Assembly (NCBI GenBank): GCA_964626885.1
Contig: CAZVJA010000045.1
Location: 1 to 30,572 of the forward strand
DNA: 30,572 bases
Reading direction: 5' to 3'
DNA from: CAZVJA01 sp964626885
Lineage (GTDB): Bacteria; Planctomycetota; Planctomycetia; Planctomycetales; Planctomycetaceae
Shown: positions 19,353 to 27,696 of the stretch, piece after piece
Layout: each line of letters begins with the position of its first letter
How positions within the stretch are numbered: the stretch's first letter is position 1
Made by a program: the position numbers and the translations under genes
The notes under the pieces: generated by a model
What the model was told of the DNA's origin: nothing
Databases searched by the model: none
Seen by the model: the letters and a program-made list of their open reading frames with translations, nothing else

Positions 19353-20093
19353 ATGCTAAAACACAACCTGAAAACACTTGCGGCCGCGGCGATCCTCGGC
19401 CTCTGCTCCGCAACGATCACCGATTTGCGGGCCGATGACCAAGCCCCGGTCGGCGTCGTGCGAATCTCCGATCAGGGAACCGCGAACTCCGGCAGCACCA
19501 TGGCTCCCGTTCCCGAAAACGGATACGGATCTGGCCCATCCTGCGACGGCTGTAATGAATGCCAGCAGGGAAGCTCGTGTTACACTCCGTTGTGTGCCAT
19601 GCTGCATTGCGATGGAGTGACCTATTCTCCCGACCATGGCTTCCGCCGCCCGGTCGTTGAGCATATCCAACGCATTCCGGTGGAATACCGTCGCTACTGG
19701 CCGACGAAGTGGTACGGCGAACCAGGTTCCGGTTTGGCCACCGGGAACAGTCCCTACCCCATGGTCTACACTCCGACCGATACGACGCAGCTGGGCTTCT
19801 ATTATCAGCGCGTTCCGCAATGGCGGCCGAATCCGGGGATGATTCCGCCGCGCCCCTGGCCGTCGCAGTGGCATCGCCGCGAGGTCTGCAACAACTGCAA
19901 CAACGGCATTCAGGAAAACGCCATCAACCAACCGCAGCCTGCTCCGGCGGAACCTGCTCCGGCAACCGTTCCTCAACAACAATCGCCGGTCGTTCCTCCG
20001 AATCCTCCTGCTGAGTCCACGGGACCGCAAGCTGCCTTCGAGCTGCCTCCCGCAGTCGAGGGAAGCGAAGAGATCGAGACCACGGGTACCTGA
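19353..20093 (+). CDS. Exported Cys-cluster protein with VRISD motif and Pro/Gln-rich tail (third of trio)
   Basis: From ATG 19353 the product has 246 residues; AGGAAACAGGA just upstream is a good ribosome site. The signal peptide is likely cut after LRA (residue 27), leaving DDQAPVGVVRISD, nearly the same mature start as the preceding protein. A Cys cluster (CDGCNECQQGSSC and nearby CAMLHC) follows, then an aromatic/Pro-rich region with WPTKWYG and PRPWPSQWHRR, a second CNNCNNG, and a low-complexity Pro/Ala/Gln tail ending in acidic residues. The protein is probably in the periplasm or on the envelope. Function is unknown. A strong terminator follows at 20121. Confidence 0.72.
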   Translation: MLKHNLKTLAAAAILGLCSATITDLRADDQAPVGVVRISDQGTANSGSTMAPVPENGYGSGPSCDGCNECQQGSSCYTPLCAMLHCDGVTYSPDHGFRRPVVEHIQRIPVEYRRYWPTKWYGEPGSGLATGNSPYPMVYTPTDTTQLGFYYQRVPQWRPNPGMIPPRPWPSQWHRREVCNNCNNGIQENAINQPQPAPAEPAPATVPQQQSPVVPPNPPAESTGPQAAFELPPAVEGSEEIETTGT

Positions 20094-20120
20094 GGTATCA
20101 CCAATTAATCGTGTGGATGG

Positions 20121-20153
20121 AAGCCCGTCGGTGACAAACCGGCGGGCTTTTTT
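20121..20153 (+). terminator. Rho-independent terminator after the exported trio
   Basis: AAGCCCGTCGGT (20121-20132) pairs with ACCGGCGGGCTT (20138-20149), with one G-T pair, and is followed by six T residues. It lies 28 bp after the stop of the third exported protein gene. Confidence 0.85.
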
Positions 20154-20308
20154 GTTGAGTTGGCCGCGCGTTCAATTTCTTCTGAAGTTACGGTACGCCC
20201 CCGTTTGCGCCGGGTGCCTGGGGCGCTCACGTGCATTCCACTCCAAAAGAGGTTCACGGCCCCAGCCGGAGTTCGCGACTGAAATACTGTGTCCAAGCTC
20301 CAGCACGG

Positions 20309-22927
20309 TCAGCGTCCACTCTCATCGGCCCGCTCCAATTCCTTCCGCAACGTCTCGAATTTTGCCTTCAGGTCCGGTCCTCCCATTTCCGGGTAGAGAA
20401 CTTTCGTCACTCCCAGAATCTTCCGGCACTCGTCAAACCGTTTCAGTCGCAGGCTGCACCGGGCGATGGAGTACGACGCTTCCAGCCACGCGCGGCTTCC
20501 CTGCTTTTCGGCCGCTTCAATTTTCCGCCAGAATGCCAGCGATTTTTCCGCGCATTCCGCCGTGCCGCAATCCATCAACAAACCCGCCACGGTTTTCACC
20601 AGCGGCAGATCGCGCGGATTGCGCTCCACGAGCGATTCGTAAATCGCAATCGCTTTCGTCGGCTGATTCGTCGCCAGGTACGCCTGCGCGAGACATCGGT
20701 CGAGCCGTTGGGCATCCGCCGCATTCAGTTCGGTTCGCCGTCTCGCCAGCTCTTCCGCGGCCTTCAATTGCAAGTTTCCGAGGCCACGCCGGGCGGTCGG
20801 CTCGATCGACGCTCCCACCTGCATCAAACCGTCAAGAATGCTCAACACCTCCCCGGGACTCGCGTCCGACAACCGGCGGACAAACGCCTCGGCCTGGTCC
20901 CAGCGCTGCTGTCCCGCCAACGACACGATTCGCAACTGGGCTCCTTGCGCAATCAGCGGTTGCCACGCCTCACCCCCCGCAACGGTCTGATTCGTCTTCT
21001 GGTTCTCACTCTTCTCAGCATTTGGTCGCGGCGCGCTCGCGAAGATCCTCGCCAATATCCGATCCGCGCGCACATAATCCGGGCGCGATTGTTTGAGAAG
21101 TATCCGTGCTAGACGGAGCGACAACTCCCCCTGCGGCAAAGCGAGAGGAGCCGGCTCCGCGGGAAACGTGGCTGCAAACTTCTCCAATTGACGAATGCCC
21201 TCCTGCTCCCACGACGCTCGTAACTGCCCGTTCGTGCGGACCTTTTCCAGAATCGCCTCGTAGCAACGCGCTGCGGCCGCCTGAGCCTCAAGCCCGTGCG
21301 GATGCGCTGCCGGGATCTCCGCGTACAGCTTCAATGCGGACTCGAATTCGCCTCGCTGTTCATCGAGGGCGGCGAGCATCCAGGTTGCGTCGATCGTCGT
21401 CGCATGGCCGGGGAACGCCTTGCGATGCGCCGCGAGCGCTGCCGCGAACTCGTTTCGTTGCCGTTCGTCGGCGGACTTTTCAAACAACTTCCCCAGGCAC
21501 CAGGCCCCCAATAGATGTGCCTCCGCCGCGCGAGGTTGTTTCGGAAACTTCGCAGCCAATTCGCGAAAGGCTGCCGCCGCCGCTTCGTGCCGCTGCGCCT
21601 GCAACAGCATCGAGCTGCGCGTGTAACCTAGTTCAAAGGCTTGATCCTCTCGGCCCGACTTCGCCGCCCGGGCCGCGGCTCGCGTGTATTGATCGACCGC
21701 CGCGTCGATATCGCCGGCCGCGAAGGCCGCGCGCGCGGCGCGCACCAACTCCGCGATTTCCCCGCCGTAAAGAACGGTTTCCTGTGCCGAGTCGAGCAGC
21801 ATCCGGCAGCGGTAGGCCCAGTAGCCGCCGACTTCCTTCTCCGCGCGGGAAACATCGGCTTTCATCTGCTCGAACAACTCATCCGGGAGCGACGCGTTTT
21901 CGGGGGACTTTTTCGCGACCGCGACTTCCCACATCCCGAGCACCGCTCGCACTCGCAAGAATTGCAGCTCTCCCGGTAGGCCGGGGCGCGTGTGGCCGTA
22001 GGTTACAAGTGTTCGGGCTGCTTCGTCCGGGCGCCCCTCGTCGATTTGAATCCGCGCCCGTTGCGCCGTCACGTCATCGAGCGCCCCCTGCGGCGGCCCC
22101 TCTTTTTCAATCGCGGCGAGCATCGCCAGCGCCTGCTTGTGGTCTCCCCGCAGGCGATTCGCTTCCGCCAGCTTCAACTGGCTCCGCCAGGTCAGCTCTT
22201 CCTCTTTTGGCCCTCCCGATAAGCGTCGCAGCCATTCGTCCGCCTCGAGCAGCCCCGCGACTCGCTCGGCCGATCCGCTCGCGAATAACTTTGCCCGTTC
22301 GACATTCGCGGTCCCCAGTTCAAACCGCACGTTGTTCAGCAGCGACCGTGCCTCGTGCGGCTTGATCTCATTGTCGTTGCCCCGGGCTGCTCCCGTCGCG
22401 CGCAGCCGCTCCGCCAAGATCCGTTCGACACCCGTCAGCTTGGCGATCGCCTCGTCCAACGTCGCGATGGCTTGGGCGTGGAGCTTCGCGTCATGCGGAA
22501 AGATTTCGGACTGCCAGCGGAGAAACTCTCCACGACCGGCGGGCAGCAGGGCGCGCTGCACTTCCAGCAGCAAGCGCTGCGGATGACGCGCAAACTTGCG
22601 CAGATGTTCGTCGAGCACCTGCTGCGCCCGGTCGAACAGTTCGGCACTTTCCTCTCCCGACGAGTGCCGTGCATGCTCCGCCAGGGTCCGCGACAGTTCC
22701 AACGTCAGCCGTGCCCGCAGGTTGTCGCTGATCTCCTTCGAGGCGAGTTTGTCGAGGCAGTACCCTTCCGCCACGCTGAACAACCCCCGCCGCCGCAACT
22801 GCTCGAAGTAGGTGGTTGTGACATCCTCGGCCCCGCGCGCGGCGGGGACGACGATCAGCCCCGCACTGAACAGCAAGGCACCGACCAGTGCCGCACTCAA
22901 GAATGATATTGAAGCACTGCGCATCAT
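20309..22927 (-). CDS. Exported TPR-like repeat protein
   Basis: The 872-residue product begins with a signal peptide (hydrophobic about residues 7-29, cleavage likely after RGA at 33). The rest is almost entirely Ala/Leu/Glu-rich helical hairpins of TPR type, for example the units around QAQRHEAAAAAFRELAAKFP, DEQRGEFESALKLYAEIPAAHP and a later block with NQPTKAIAIYESLVERNP. TPR arrays bind other proteins; the partner is unknown. It is the last gene of a minus-strand run with the HEAT-like and FG-GAP-like genes, separated from the former by 130 bp that carry a twin-hairpin repeat. The paired ATG codons at 22927 and 22924 both fit. Confidence 0.8.
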   Translation of the reverse strand: MMRSASISFLSAALVGALLFSAGLIVVPAARGAEDVTTTYFEQLRRRGLFSVAEGYCLDKLASKEISDNLRARLTLELSRTLAEHARHSSGEESAELFDRAQQVLDEHLRKFARHPQRLLLEVQRALLPAGRGEFLRWQSEIFPHDAKLHAQAIATLDEAIAKLTGVERILAERLRATGAARGNDNEIKPHEARSLLNNVRFELGTANVERAKLFASGSAERVAGLLEADEWLRRLSGGPKEEELTWRSQLKLAEANRLRGDHKQALAMLAAIEKEGPPQGALDDVTAQRARIQIDEGRPDEAARTLVTYGHTRPGLPGELQFLRVRAVLGMWEVAVAKKSPENASLPDELFEQMKADVSRAEKEVGGYWAYRCRMLLDSAQETVLYGGEIAELVRAARAAFAAGDIDAAVDQYTRAAARAAKSGREDQAFELGYTRSSMLLQAQRHEAAAAAFRELAAKFPKQPRAAEAHLLGAWCLGKLFEKSADERQRNEFAAALAAHRKAFPGHATTIDATWMLAALDEQRGEFESALKLYAEIPAAHPHGLEAQAAAARCYEAILEKVRTNGQLRASWEQEGIRQLEKFAATFPAEPAPLALPQGELSLRLARILLKQSRPDYVRADRILARIFASAPRPNAEKSENQKTNQTVAGGEAWQPLIAQGAQLRIVSLAGQQRWDQAEAFVRRLSDASPGEVLSILDGLMQVGASIEPTARRGLGNLQLKAAEELARRRTELNAADAQRLDRCLAQAYLATNQPTKAIAIYESLVERNPRDLPLVKTVAGLLMDCGTAECAEKSLAFWRKIEAAEKQGSRAWLEASYSIARCSLRLKRFDECRKILGVTKVLYPEMGGPDLKAKFETLRKELERADESGR

Positions 22928-23000
22928 CCGACTTGTCCGGACTCGCTGCGTTTAGTTGGGTGGCACGCCCTGAGTCCTCGAAGGGCGTGGCAGACAGTTC

Positions 23001-23062
23001 TAGCAGGGCCAGTTCCACCGGCCGCAAAGTTCGAATAATGTTTGGTTTGAGCCGGACCTACC
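23001..23062 (+). repeat. Twin-hairpin repeat, copy A
   Basis: The element has a first imperfect hairpin (GGCCAGT / ACCGGCC), a TTCGAA centre and a second hairpin (GTTTGGT 23040-23046 with GCCGGAC 23051-23057, using T-G pairs), ending CCGGACCTAC. Copy B at 24262-24320 has the same layout and orientation. The stop codon of the HEAT-like gene (complement of 23058-23060) lies inside this copy. Confidence 0.65.
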
Positions 23063-24239
23063 GCCCATGATCCTCTCGAAGCGCATCGATCACGCGAGGT
23101 ACGTGAGTGGAAACCCACAGCTTGGCATCCTTCTCATCAAGCATCGCCTTCAGCAAGGGGACCGCGGCCGTTGCTCCTTCCATCTTCTCGAGAGCCAGCA
23201 CAGCGGTCAGACGTCGTTCCCAATATCCTTCCTTTTGTTCAGGATCCAGATTGCCGGGCGGCGGCGATAACCACTTCATGACGAATTCCAGGTATCGGGC
23301 GCGATTCGCGCTGTTTCCCAGCATGTAAAGCGCCGCTGCAACGTGGATTCGTTCGTCCACCTCGGCATAGCCGTTGTCATTGGGCTTGAGTGGGGTATTG
23401 GCATCACTGAGCGATTCAAACTGATGCTGCAGCTCGGCCACCGTAGCGGCGTCATTGAAGCGAACCGCCTGCAAAGCGCTGATTAAATACAGCCGTACGG
23501 TTCGATCTGATTCCTTTCGGAGACCCGCCAACAGGTCGGAGCCGAGTGACCGAGCCTCTTCGCCGATTTCCCCGCTGATTTTCTCAATGACGTACGCGGC
23601 ACGCATTCGAACTCTATGATCCGCATCCGCGAGCGCTTGCGCAAGTTTAGCTTGCGTCAACTCGAAATTCGAGCGGAAGAACGCAATCTGTTCTTCACCC
23701 GGCAGCCACATGCCCATTGTCGACCATCCCGCGATGTACTCCTTGGACTTCCGTGCGACCCCCGGAGCCACGAACTGCTCGCGATAATGGTCAACGTCGT
23801 ACATCTTCATGAAATGGTCCCAACTTTGGGCATGTTCCGGGTAGCACCAGACAGTCAGGGGCATTGGTACAGGATCACGAGGATATGCAGACTCGAAATC
23901 GATGCAAGGTGGACGCTCGGGCGAGAGAAGCAGCTTCGTCAGATGTGATGCCTCCAGTGAGGGAACCTGAATGTGTTTGAACGTGTATTGCAATTTCTTC
24001 ACGGCACCGAGCTTCACAAGCTCTTCACGGTGATACTGATACCGTTCGTACGATTCGCCGAGTGTGTAACCGGCGAGCCCGTCTTGAATTTTGTCCGGCT
24101 TCTCGAATGTTCTGTTCCAGTTGTGCTGCATACGCGAGCGATGATAGCGGATCTGGACCCAGGGTAGCCGTGCAATCACCACGGCGACCGCGAGCAGCAA
24201 CACGGCGATGATTCCAAATCTTCTCAGGCGGATCTGCAT
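23058..24239 (-). CDS. Membrane-anchored HEAT-like repeat protein, unknown function
   Basis: From ATG 24239 the product has 393 residues. It has a basic N-terminus and one hydrophobic segment (about residues 7-26), so it is probably anchored in the inner membrane. The middle (about 185-280) contains HEAT/Armadillo-like helical repeats such as ALADADHRVRMRAAYVIEKI, and the C-terminus has another (RRLTAVLALEKMEGATAAVPLL). GAGGGG lies about 8 bases upstream of ATG 24239; the alternative GTG at 24248 is too close to it. Twin-hairpin repeats flank the gene on both sides, and the TAG stop lies within copy A. No catalytic motif is seen. Confidence 0.72.
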   Translation of the reverse strand: MQIRLRRFGIIAVLLLAVAVVIARLPWVQIRYHRSRMQHNWNRTFEKPDKIQDGLAGYTLGESYERYQYHREELVKLGAVKKLQYTFKHIQVPSLEASHLTKLLLSPERPPCIDFESAYPRDPVPMPLTVWCYPEHAQSWDHFMKMYDVDHYREQFVAPGVARKSKEYIAGWSTMGMWLPGEEQIAFFRSNFELTQAKLAQALADADHRVRMRAAYVIEKISGEIGEEARSLGSDLLAGLRKESDRTVRLYLISALQAVRFNDAATVAELQHQFESLSDANTPLKPNDNGYAEVDERIHVAAALYMLGNSANRARYLEFVMKWLSPPPGNLDPEQKEGYWERRLTAVLALEKMEGATAAVPLLKAMLDEKDAKLWVSTHVPRVIDALREDHGR

Positions 24240-24261
24240 ACTTGCCACCCCTCTTAGTCAA

Positions 24262-24320
24262 GTAGGGCAGGTTCTACCAGCCGCGAAATATTCGAAGACG
24301 TCCGGTAAAACCGGACCTAC
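24262..24320 (+). repeat. Twin-hairpin repeat, copy B
   Basis: The first hairpin is GGCAGGT / ACCAGCC with one mismatch; a TTCGAA centre follows, and the second hairpin is the perfect GTCCGGT (24300-24306) with ACCGGAC (24310-24316), ending CCGGACCTAC. It matches copy A at 23001 in order, spacing and orientation, although the stem sequences differ. It lies in the 119-bp gap between the HEAT-like and FG-GAP-like genes. Confidence 0.7.
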
Positions 24321-24358
24321 GAAAGCTGGGCCAACCCAGCATCCGCCGCCAAACATGT

Positions 24359-26377
24359 TCACCGCGCGGTGTGCTTGTTCCGCAGATAATACAGGTGGCC
24401 GTCCTCGCCGCCGGCCAGCAGGTCCGGCACACCGTCGGCGTTCCAGTCGACAATCGTCGGGCTCACGTCGTGCCCCGAGATATTCCGCGAATCGATCTGG
24501 CCGAGATCCTCGAACAGCCACTTCCCGTCGCGCGTTTCGGTCTGCCGCAGTAAGTCGGCGTTCTTTGAGTTTACGAAGACGTCAAGTTTTCCATCCCGAT
24601 CCCAGTCGACAACGCACAGTTTCCGCCGTCCGCTGCGGCCTCCTTCGCGATCGTTCAAACGCAACGGCTCTCCCTTGATGTCGCAGAGCACCCGCTTCGG
24701 CGGCAGCAGTACCAGCTCGCTGCCGCGCCGCTGCCTCTCGTAGAACGCCAGATACCCCTCGTGATCCATCATCACAAGATCGACCAGTCCGTCCTTGTTC
24801 CAGTCGACCGCTGCCGGCGTCGTTCGCCATTGCGTCGCGAGTTGATTCCCCTCCGGCTCCCACCAGTACCACTTCGGCTTCGGGGGCTTTGCTTCCCAAG
24901 CCACTTCGATCGGCTGCGCCGCCGCCAATCGCCGCGCGCGCCGCGGGCCGAGATTTTTGTACCAGTGCACCTTCCCCCAGATCGAATTCACGACCAGGTC
25001 CGGCAAACCGTCCATGTCCCAGTCGGCCACGCTCAACGTCGTGTAGCCCCACTTTGCTTCACATGGCCCTTGAATCGATCCGTTCGGCCCGGCCTGAATG
25101 CGGATCGTCTTTCCGTCGGCGTTCATCAGGACCGGTTCGGCAAGCCGCGGTTGTTCGACTCCCGGCCCGCTCAAGTTCTCGATGAACCCGATGTACCCCG
25201 CCGTATTGCCGCACAGAATGTCGTCATCCCCGTCGCCGTCCCAGTCGTAAGCTGCCGGTGCCGCGAGCGCCCCGAACTTCACTTCGTGTGCCTGCTGACG
25301 AAAATAGACCGGCGGCAAAAACTGCGGCGTGCCGTCGACGACGAATCCGTTGTGCTCGATGAGCGCCACCCGTCCGTCTTCGTCGCCGACGACCAGATCG
25401 ACATCGCCATCTTCGTCCCAGTCGATCGCCATCGGGTTGATCATCTGCAAATCCATGGTGAGCGGCTGATCGCCGTACATCAGCCGCCGCCCTTCCGCGA
25501 ACTTCGGTTCCCGCCGCGTGCCGACATTCTCGAAATAGGTGAAGCCGTCGAGAAACTCACCGCAGAGGAGATCGAGATCGCCGTCGCCGTCGAAGTCCGC
25601 CAGGTTCTGCCCCGGCCAGCCGTATGTTTCGACAGGTTTCTCACCGGCCATCAGTTGCTGCGCGTCGGCATAGGTGGGCGATTCGTCACTGCCGGTATTC
25701 CGCAGCCAGAAGACATACCCCTCCAGTCGTCCGCTGGTCCAGCGCCCTTCGCGATCGTACTTCGACCACCAGTCGTTCTTGCCGAAGTTCCCGAAGTTTG
25801 CCCACGAGCCGTGGCCGACGAGCAGGTCATGTTTGCCGTCGCCGTCGTAGTCGACCATTCGCCAGACGTTCGCGCGGACCTGTTCGACCCCGCCGACGAT
25901 TCCTTTGGGATAAATTTCCTGCGTCGTGGCGGAATCTCCTTCGAGCATTCGTGTGTATTCTTTCGGCCCTGCGAGAAAGCGCGGCTTGCCATTGACGTAT
26001 GAGACGGTCATGTGCTGCACCGCCGGGCCGATGCGCCGCCCCGGCTTGAAGATCGGAAACTTCACCCCCGGACCGGCGGGGTTCTCGAAGAGATATGTTC
26101 CGTTGTACGGCTTGTCGGAGCAGCCGATGAGCAGATCGAGATCGCCGTCGCTGTCGTAATCGACCGGCATCGGAAAGGCATACAGCCCGACGCCGAGATC
26201 GACCGACATCTCGGGGTTCTGGTACTCGATGCGGACCAGACCCGGCGCGGCTTCTTTCGCGGGCTGCTGTGCCCCGGGCTGTTGCGCGGCAAGTTGCCGT
26301 GCGCAGGTGGCGTTTGCCAACAAGATGAGCGATGTGACAAGAGCAAAAACGTGGTGAGTTTTTCGGTAAGTTGTCAT
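24359..26377 (-). CDS. Exported FG-GAP/VCBS-like repeat protein with nine Asp-rich loops
   Basis: From ATG 26377 the product has 672 residues and an N-terminal signal-like segment (about residues 8-24). It contains nine loops of the form D-x-[DN]-x-D-G-x-x-D, such as DYDSDGDLDLL (first, about residue 73), DFDGDGDLDLL, DWDEDGDVDLV, DWDGDGDDDIL and DWNADGVPDLL (last). These are calcium-binding loops typical of FG-GAP/VCBS beta-propellers, as in integrin alpha chains and many planctomycete exported proteins. The repeats span the whole mature protein, suggesting one or two propellers. The fold suggests binding rather than catalysis. An in-frame TTG at 26416 is a weaker start. Confidence 0.88.
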   Translation of the reverse strand: MTTYRKTHHVFALVTSLILLANATCARQLAAQQPGAQQPAKEAAPGLVRIEYQNPEMSVDLGVGLYAFPMPVDYDSDGDLDLLIGCSDKPYNGTYLFENPAGPGVKFPIFKPGRRIGPAVQHMTVSYVNGKPRFLAGPKEYTRMLEGDSATTQEIYPKGIVGGVEQVRANVWRMVDYDGDGKHDLLVGHGSWANFGNFGKNDWWSKYDREGRWTSGRLEGYVFWLRNTGSDESPTYADAQQLMAGEKPVETYGWPGQNLADFDGDGDLDLLCGEFLDGFTYFENVGTRREPKFAEGRRLMYGDQPLTMDLQMINPMAIDWDEDGDVDLVVGDEDGRVALIEHNGFVVDGTPQFLPPVYFRQQAHEVKFGALAAPAAYDWDGDGDDDILCGNTAGYIGFIENLSGPGVEQPRLAEPVLMNADGKTIRIQAGPNGSIQGPCEAKWGYTTLSVADWDMDGLPDLVVNSIWGKVHWYKNLGPRRARRLAAAQPIEVAWEAKPPKPKWYWWEPEGNQLATQWRTTPAAVDWNKDGLVDLVMMDHEGYLAFYERQRRGSELVLLPPKRVLCDIKGEPLRLNDREGGRSGRRKLCVVDWDRDGKLDVFVNSKNADLLRQTETRDGKWLFEDLGQIDSRNISGHDVSPTIVDWNADGVPDLLAGGEDGHLYYLRNKHTAR

Positions 26378-26469
26378 ACAGTTGATGATACCAGAGATGT
26401 TGCCCGCGCGTCGCAATCGACGGTGGTTTTCGAGGATGAAACGACAGGTGTTTTCAAAACGATGTCTTT

Positions 26470-26565
26470 GGGAGGGCGACGCTCCTGCGGAGCCGCCATA
26501 ACGAGAGACTTTCGGTCGCAGCGGCTCGGCGGACCACCCTGCGGGCGGTGCCCCCTCGCCCTCCC
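26470..26565 (-). repeat. 96-bp palindromic dispersed repeat, copy 2
   Basis: This is the inverted counterpart of 7973-8068, with the same 10-bp ends (GGGAGGGCGA at 26470-26479 and TCGCCCTCCC at 26556-26565) and the same length. It lies between two divergent genes, 74 bp upstream of the CDF transporter start. Open frames seen across it are repeat-derived. Confidence 0.85.
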
Positions 26566-26639
26566 TTTCTTGATACCATCTGTGCAGAGACTTCCAACCA
26601 TGCTGGCGTTCTCCATCCGACGAATCCTAGAATTGGGTC

Positions 26640-27560
26640 ATGACGAAACCGAAACTCCAGCAGAACACAATTGTCGGATTCGTCGCAAGTATTCTGCTGG
26701 CCGCAATCAAACTTTCCGCCGGTATTTTCGGCCAATCGAGCGCGCTGGTGGCTGACGCGGTCGAATCGCTCGCCGACACGCTCGGCTCGGTCCTCGTCTG
26801 GCAGGCATTGAGGGTAGCCGCCAAACCGCCGGACGAAAGTCATCCCTACGGCTACGGAAAGGCCGAAGCGGTCGCCGCGTTGGCGGTAGGTGGGCTGCTG
26901 GTCATCGCTGCCCTGTTTATCGTGGTGAAAGCATTCCGCGAAATCGTCGTTCCGCACGAAGCCCCGGCTGCCTGGACGCTGGCGGTGCTGGTGATTGTCG
27001 TCGTCGTTAAGGAATTCCTGTTCCGATTCGTGATGCAAGGGGCTGACGAATTCGACTCCGACGCCGCGAGGGCCGACGCCTGGCACCATCGCTCCGATGC
27101 CATCACCTCCGCGGCTGCGTTCATCGGGGTCTCGATCGCGGTGTGGGGGCCGAGATGGATTGGCGTGCAGGCATTGGTGCTGGCCGACGAAGCCGCCGCC
27201 ATCCTCGCCAGCGGCATCATTCTGATTACCGCGAGTCGTCTGATTCGCCCGGCGCTGTTTGAACTGCTGGACGCGGCGGCACACGACATGGTCCCAAAGG
27301 TCGCCGTCATCGCCCGACGCGTGGAGGGCGTGCGCGAAGTCGAGAAGGTGTTCGTGCGCAAGAGCGGGTCCGGCTACCACGTCGACATGCATCTCCATGT
27401 CGATCCCGAGTTGACGATCCGGGTCGCGCATGCCCTCGCGGGAAAAGTGAAGGCCACGCTGATGCAGGAACTTCCGAACCTCGTCGGCGTCCTCATCCAT
27501 ATTGAGCCGGGAGAGACGGCAGAGCAGCACAAAGTGGAGCGGACGACTGGGTCACGATGA
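26640..27560 (+). CDS. Cation diffusion facilitator (CDF) family metal transporter
   Basis: The 306-residue product is a CDF-family transporter that exports divalent metal ions from the cytosol in exchange for protons. It has about six membrane segments. The site-A residues in TM2 are E42 and D46 in ADAVESLAD, and in TM5 H149 and D153 in WHHRSDAITS. HPYGYGKAE, conserved in the family, lies at 68-76. The C-terminal cytosolic domain (from about 215) has the ferredoxin-like fold segment with GSGYHVDMHLHVDPELT. Glu at 42 rather than His or Asp leaves the preferred metal uncertain (Zn, Fe, Mn or Co). No clear ribosome site precedes the ATG. Confidence 0.92.
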   Translation: MTKPKLQQNTIVGFVASILLAAIKLSAGIFGQSSALVADAVESLADTLGSVLVWQALRVAAKPPDESHPYGYGKAEAVAALAVGGLLVIAALFIVVKAFREIVVPHEAPAAWTLAVLVIVVVVKEFLFRFVMQGADEFDSDAARADAWHHRSDAITSAAAFIGVSIAVWGPRWIGVQALVLADEAAAILASGIILITASRLIRPALFELLDAAAHDMVPKVAVIARRVEGVREVEKVFVRKSGSGYHVDMHLHVDPELTIRVAHALAGKVKATLMQELPNLVGVLIHIEPGETAEQHKVERTTGSR

Positions 27561-27696
27561 GAAAAGGACTGTACCCGTCGTCACGATGCTCGGCATTAGG
27601 TGCTGGGTGGCTGGGCGCACCGGTTCAATCGCCACCAAATCTGGACGCCGCGTCCCCGATCGGTCATCATGGGAGGATCGTAAAAAGGGGGAGCGC

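Noticed and set aside
20113..22365. Several long plus-strand open frames opposite the TPR-like gene
   Set aside because: Arg/Pro/Ser-rich translations typical of shadow frames, with the opposite strand showing a signal peptide and helical repeats.
23001..24320. HEAT-like gene as an insertion sequence
   Set aside because: The flanking repeats are in the same orientation rather than inverted, and the encoded protein has no transposase motif.
24761..26002. 413-codon open frame antisense to the FG-GAP-like gene
   Set aside because: Its repeated acidic/valine pattern is the mirror of the Asp-rich repeats on the other strand.
26374..26616. 80-codon minus-strand open frame across the second 96-bp repeat
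   Set aside because: Its residues are dictated by the repeat and recur in the first copy; no ribosome site.
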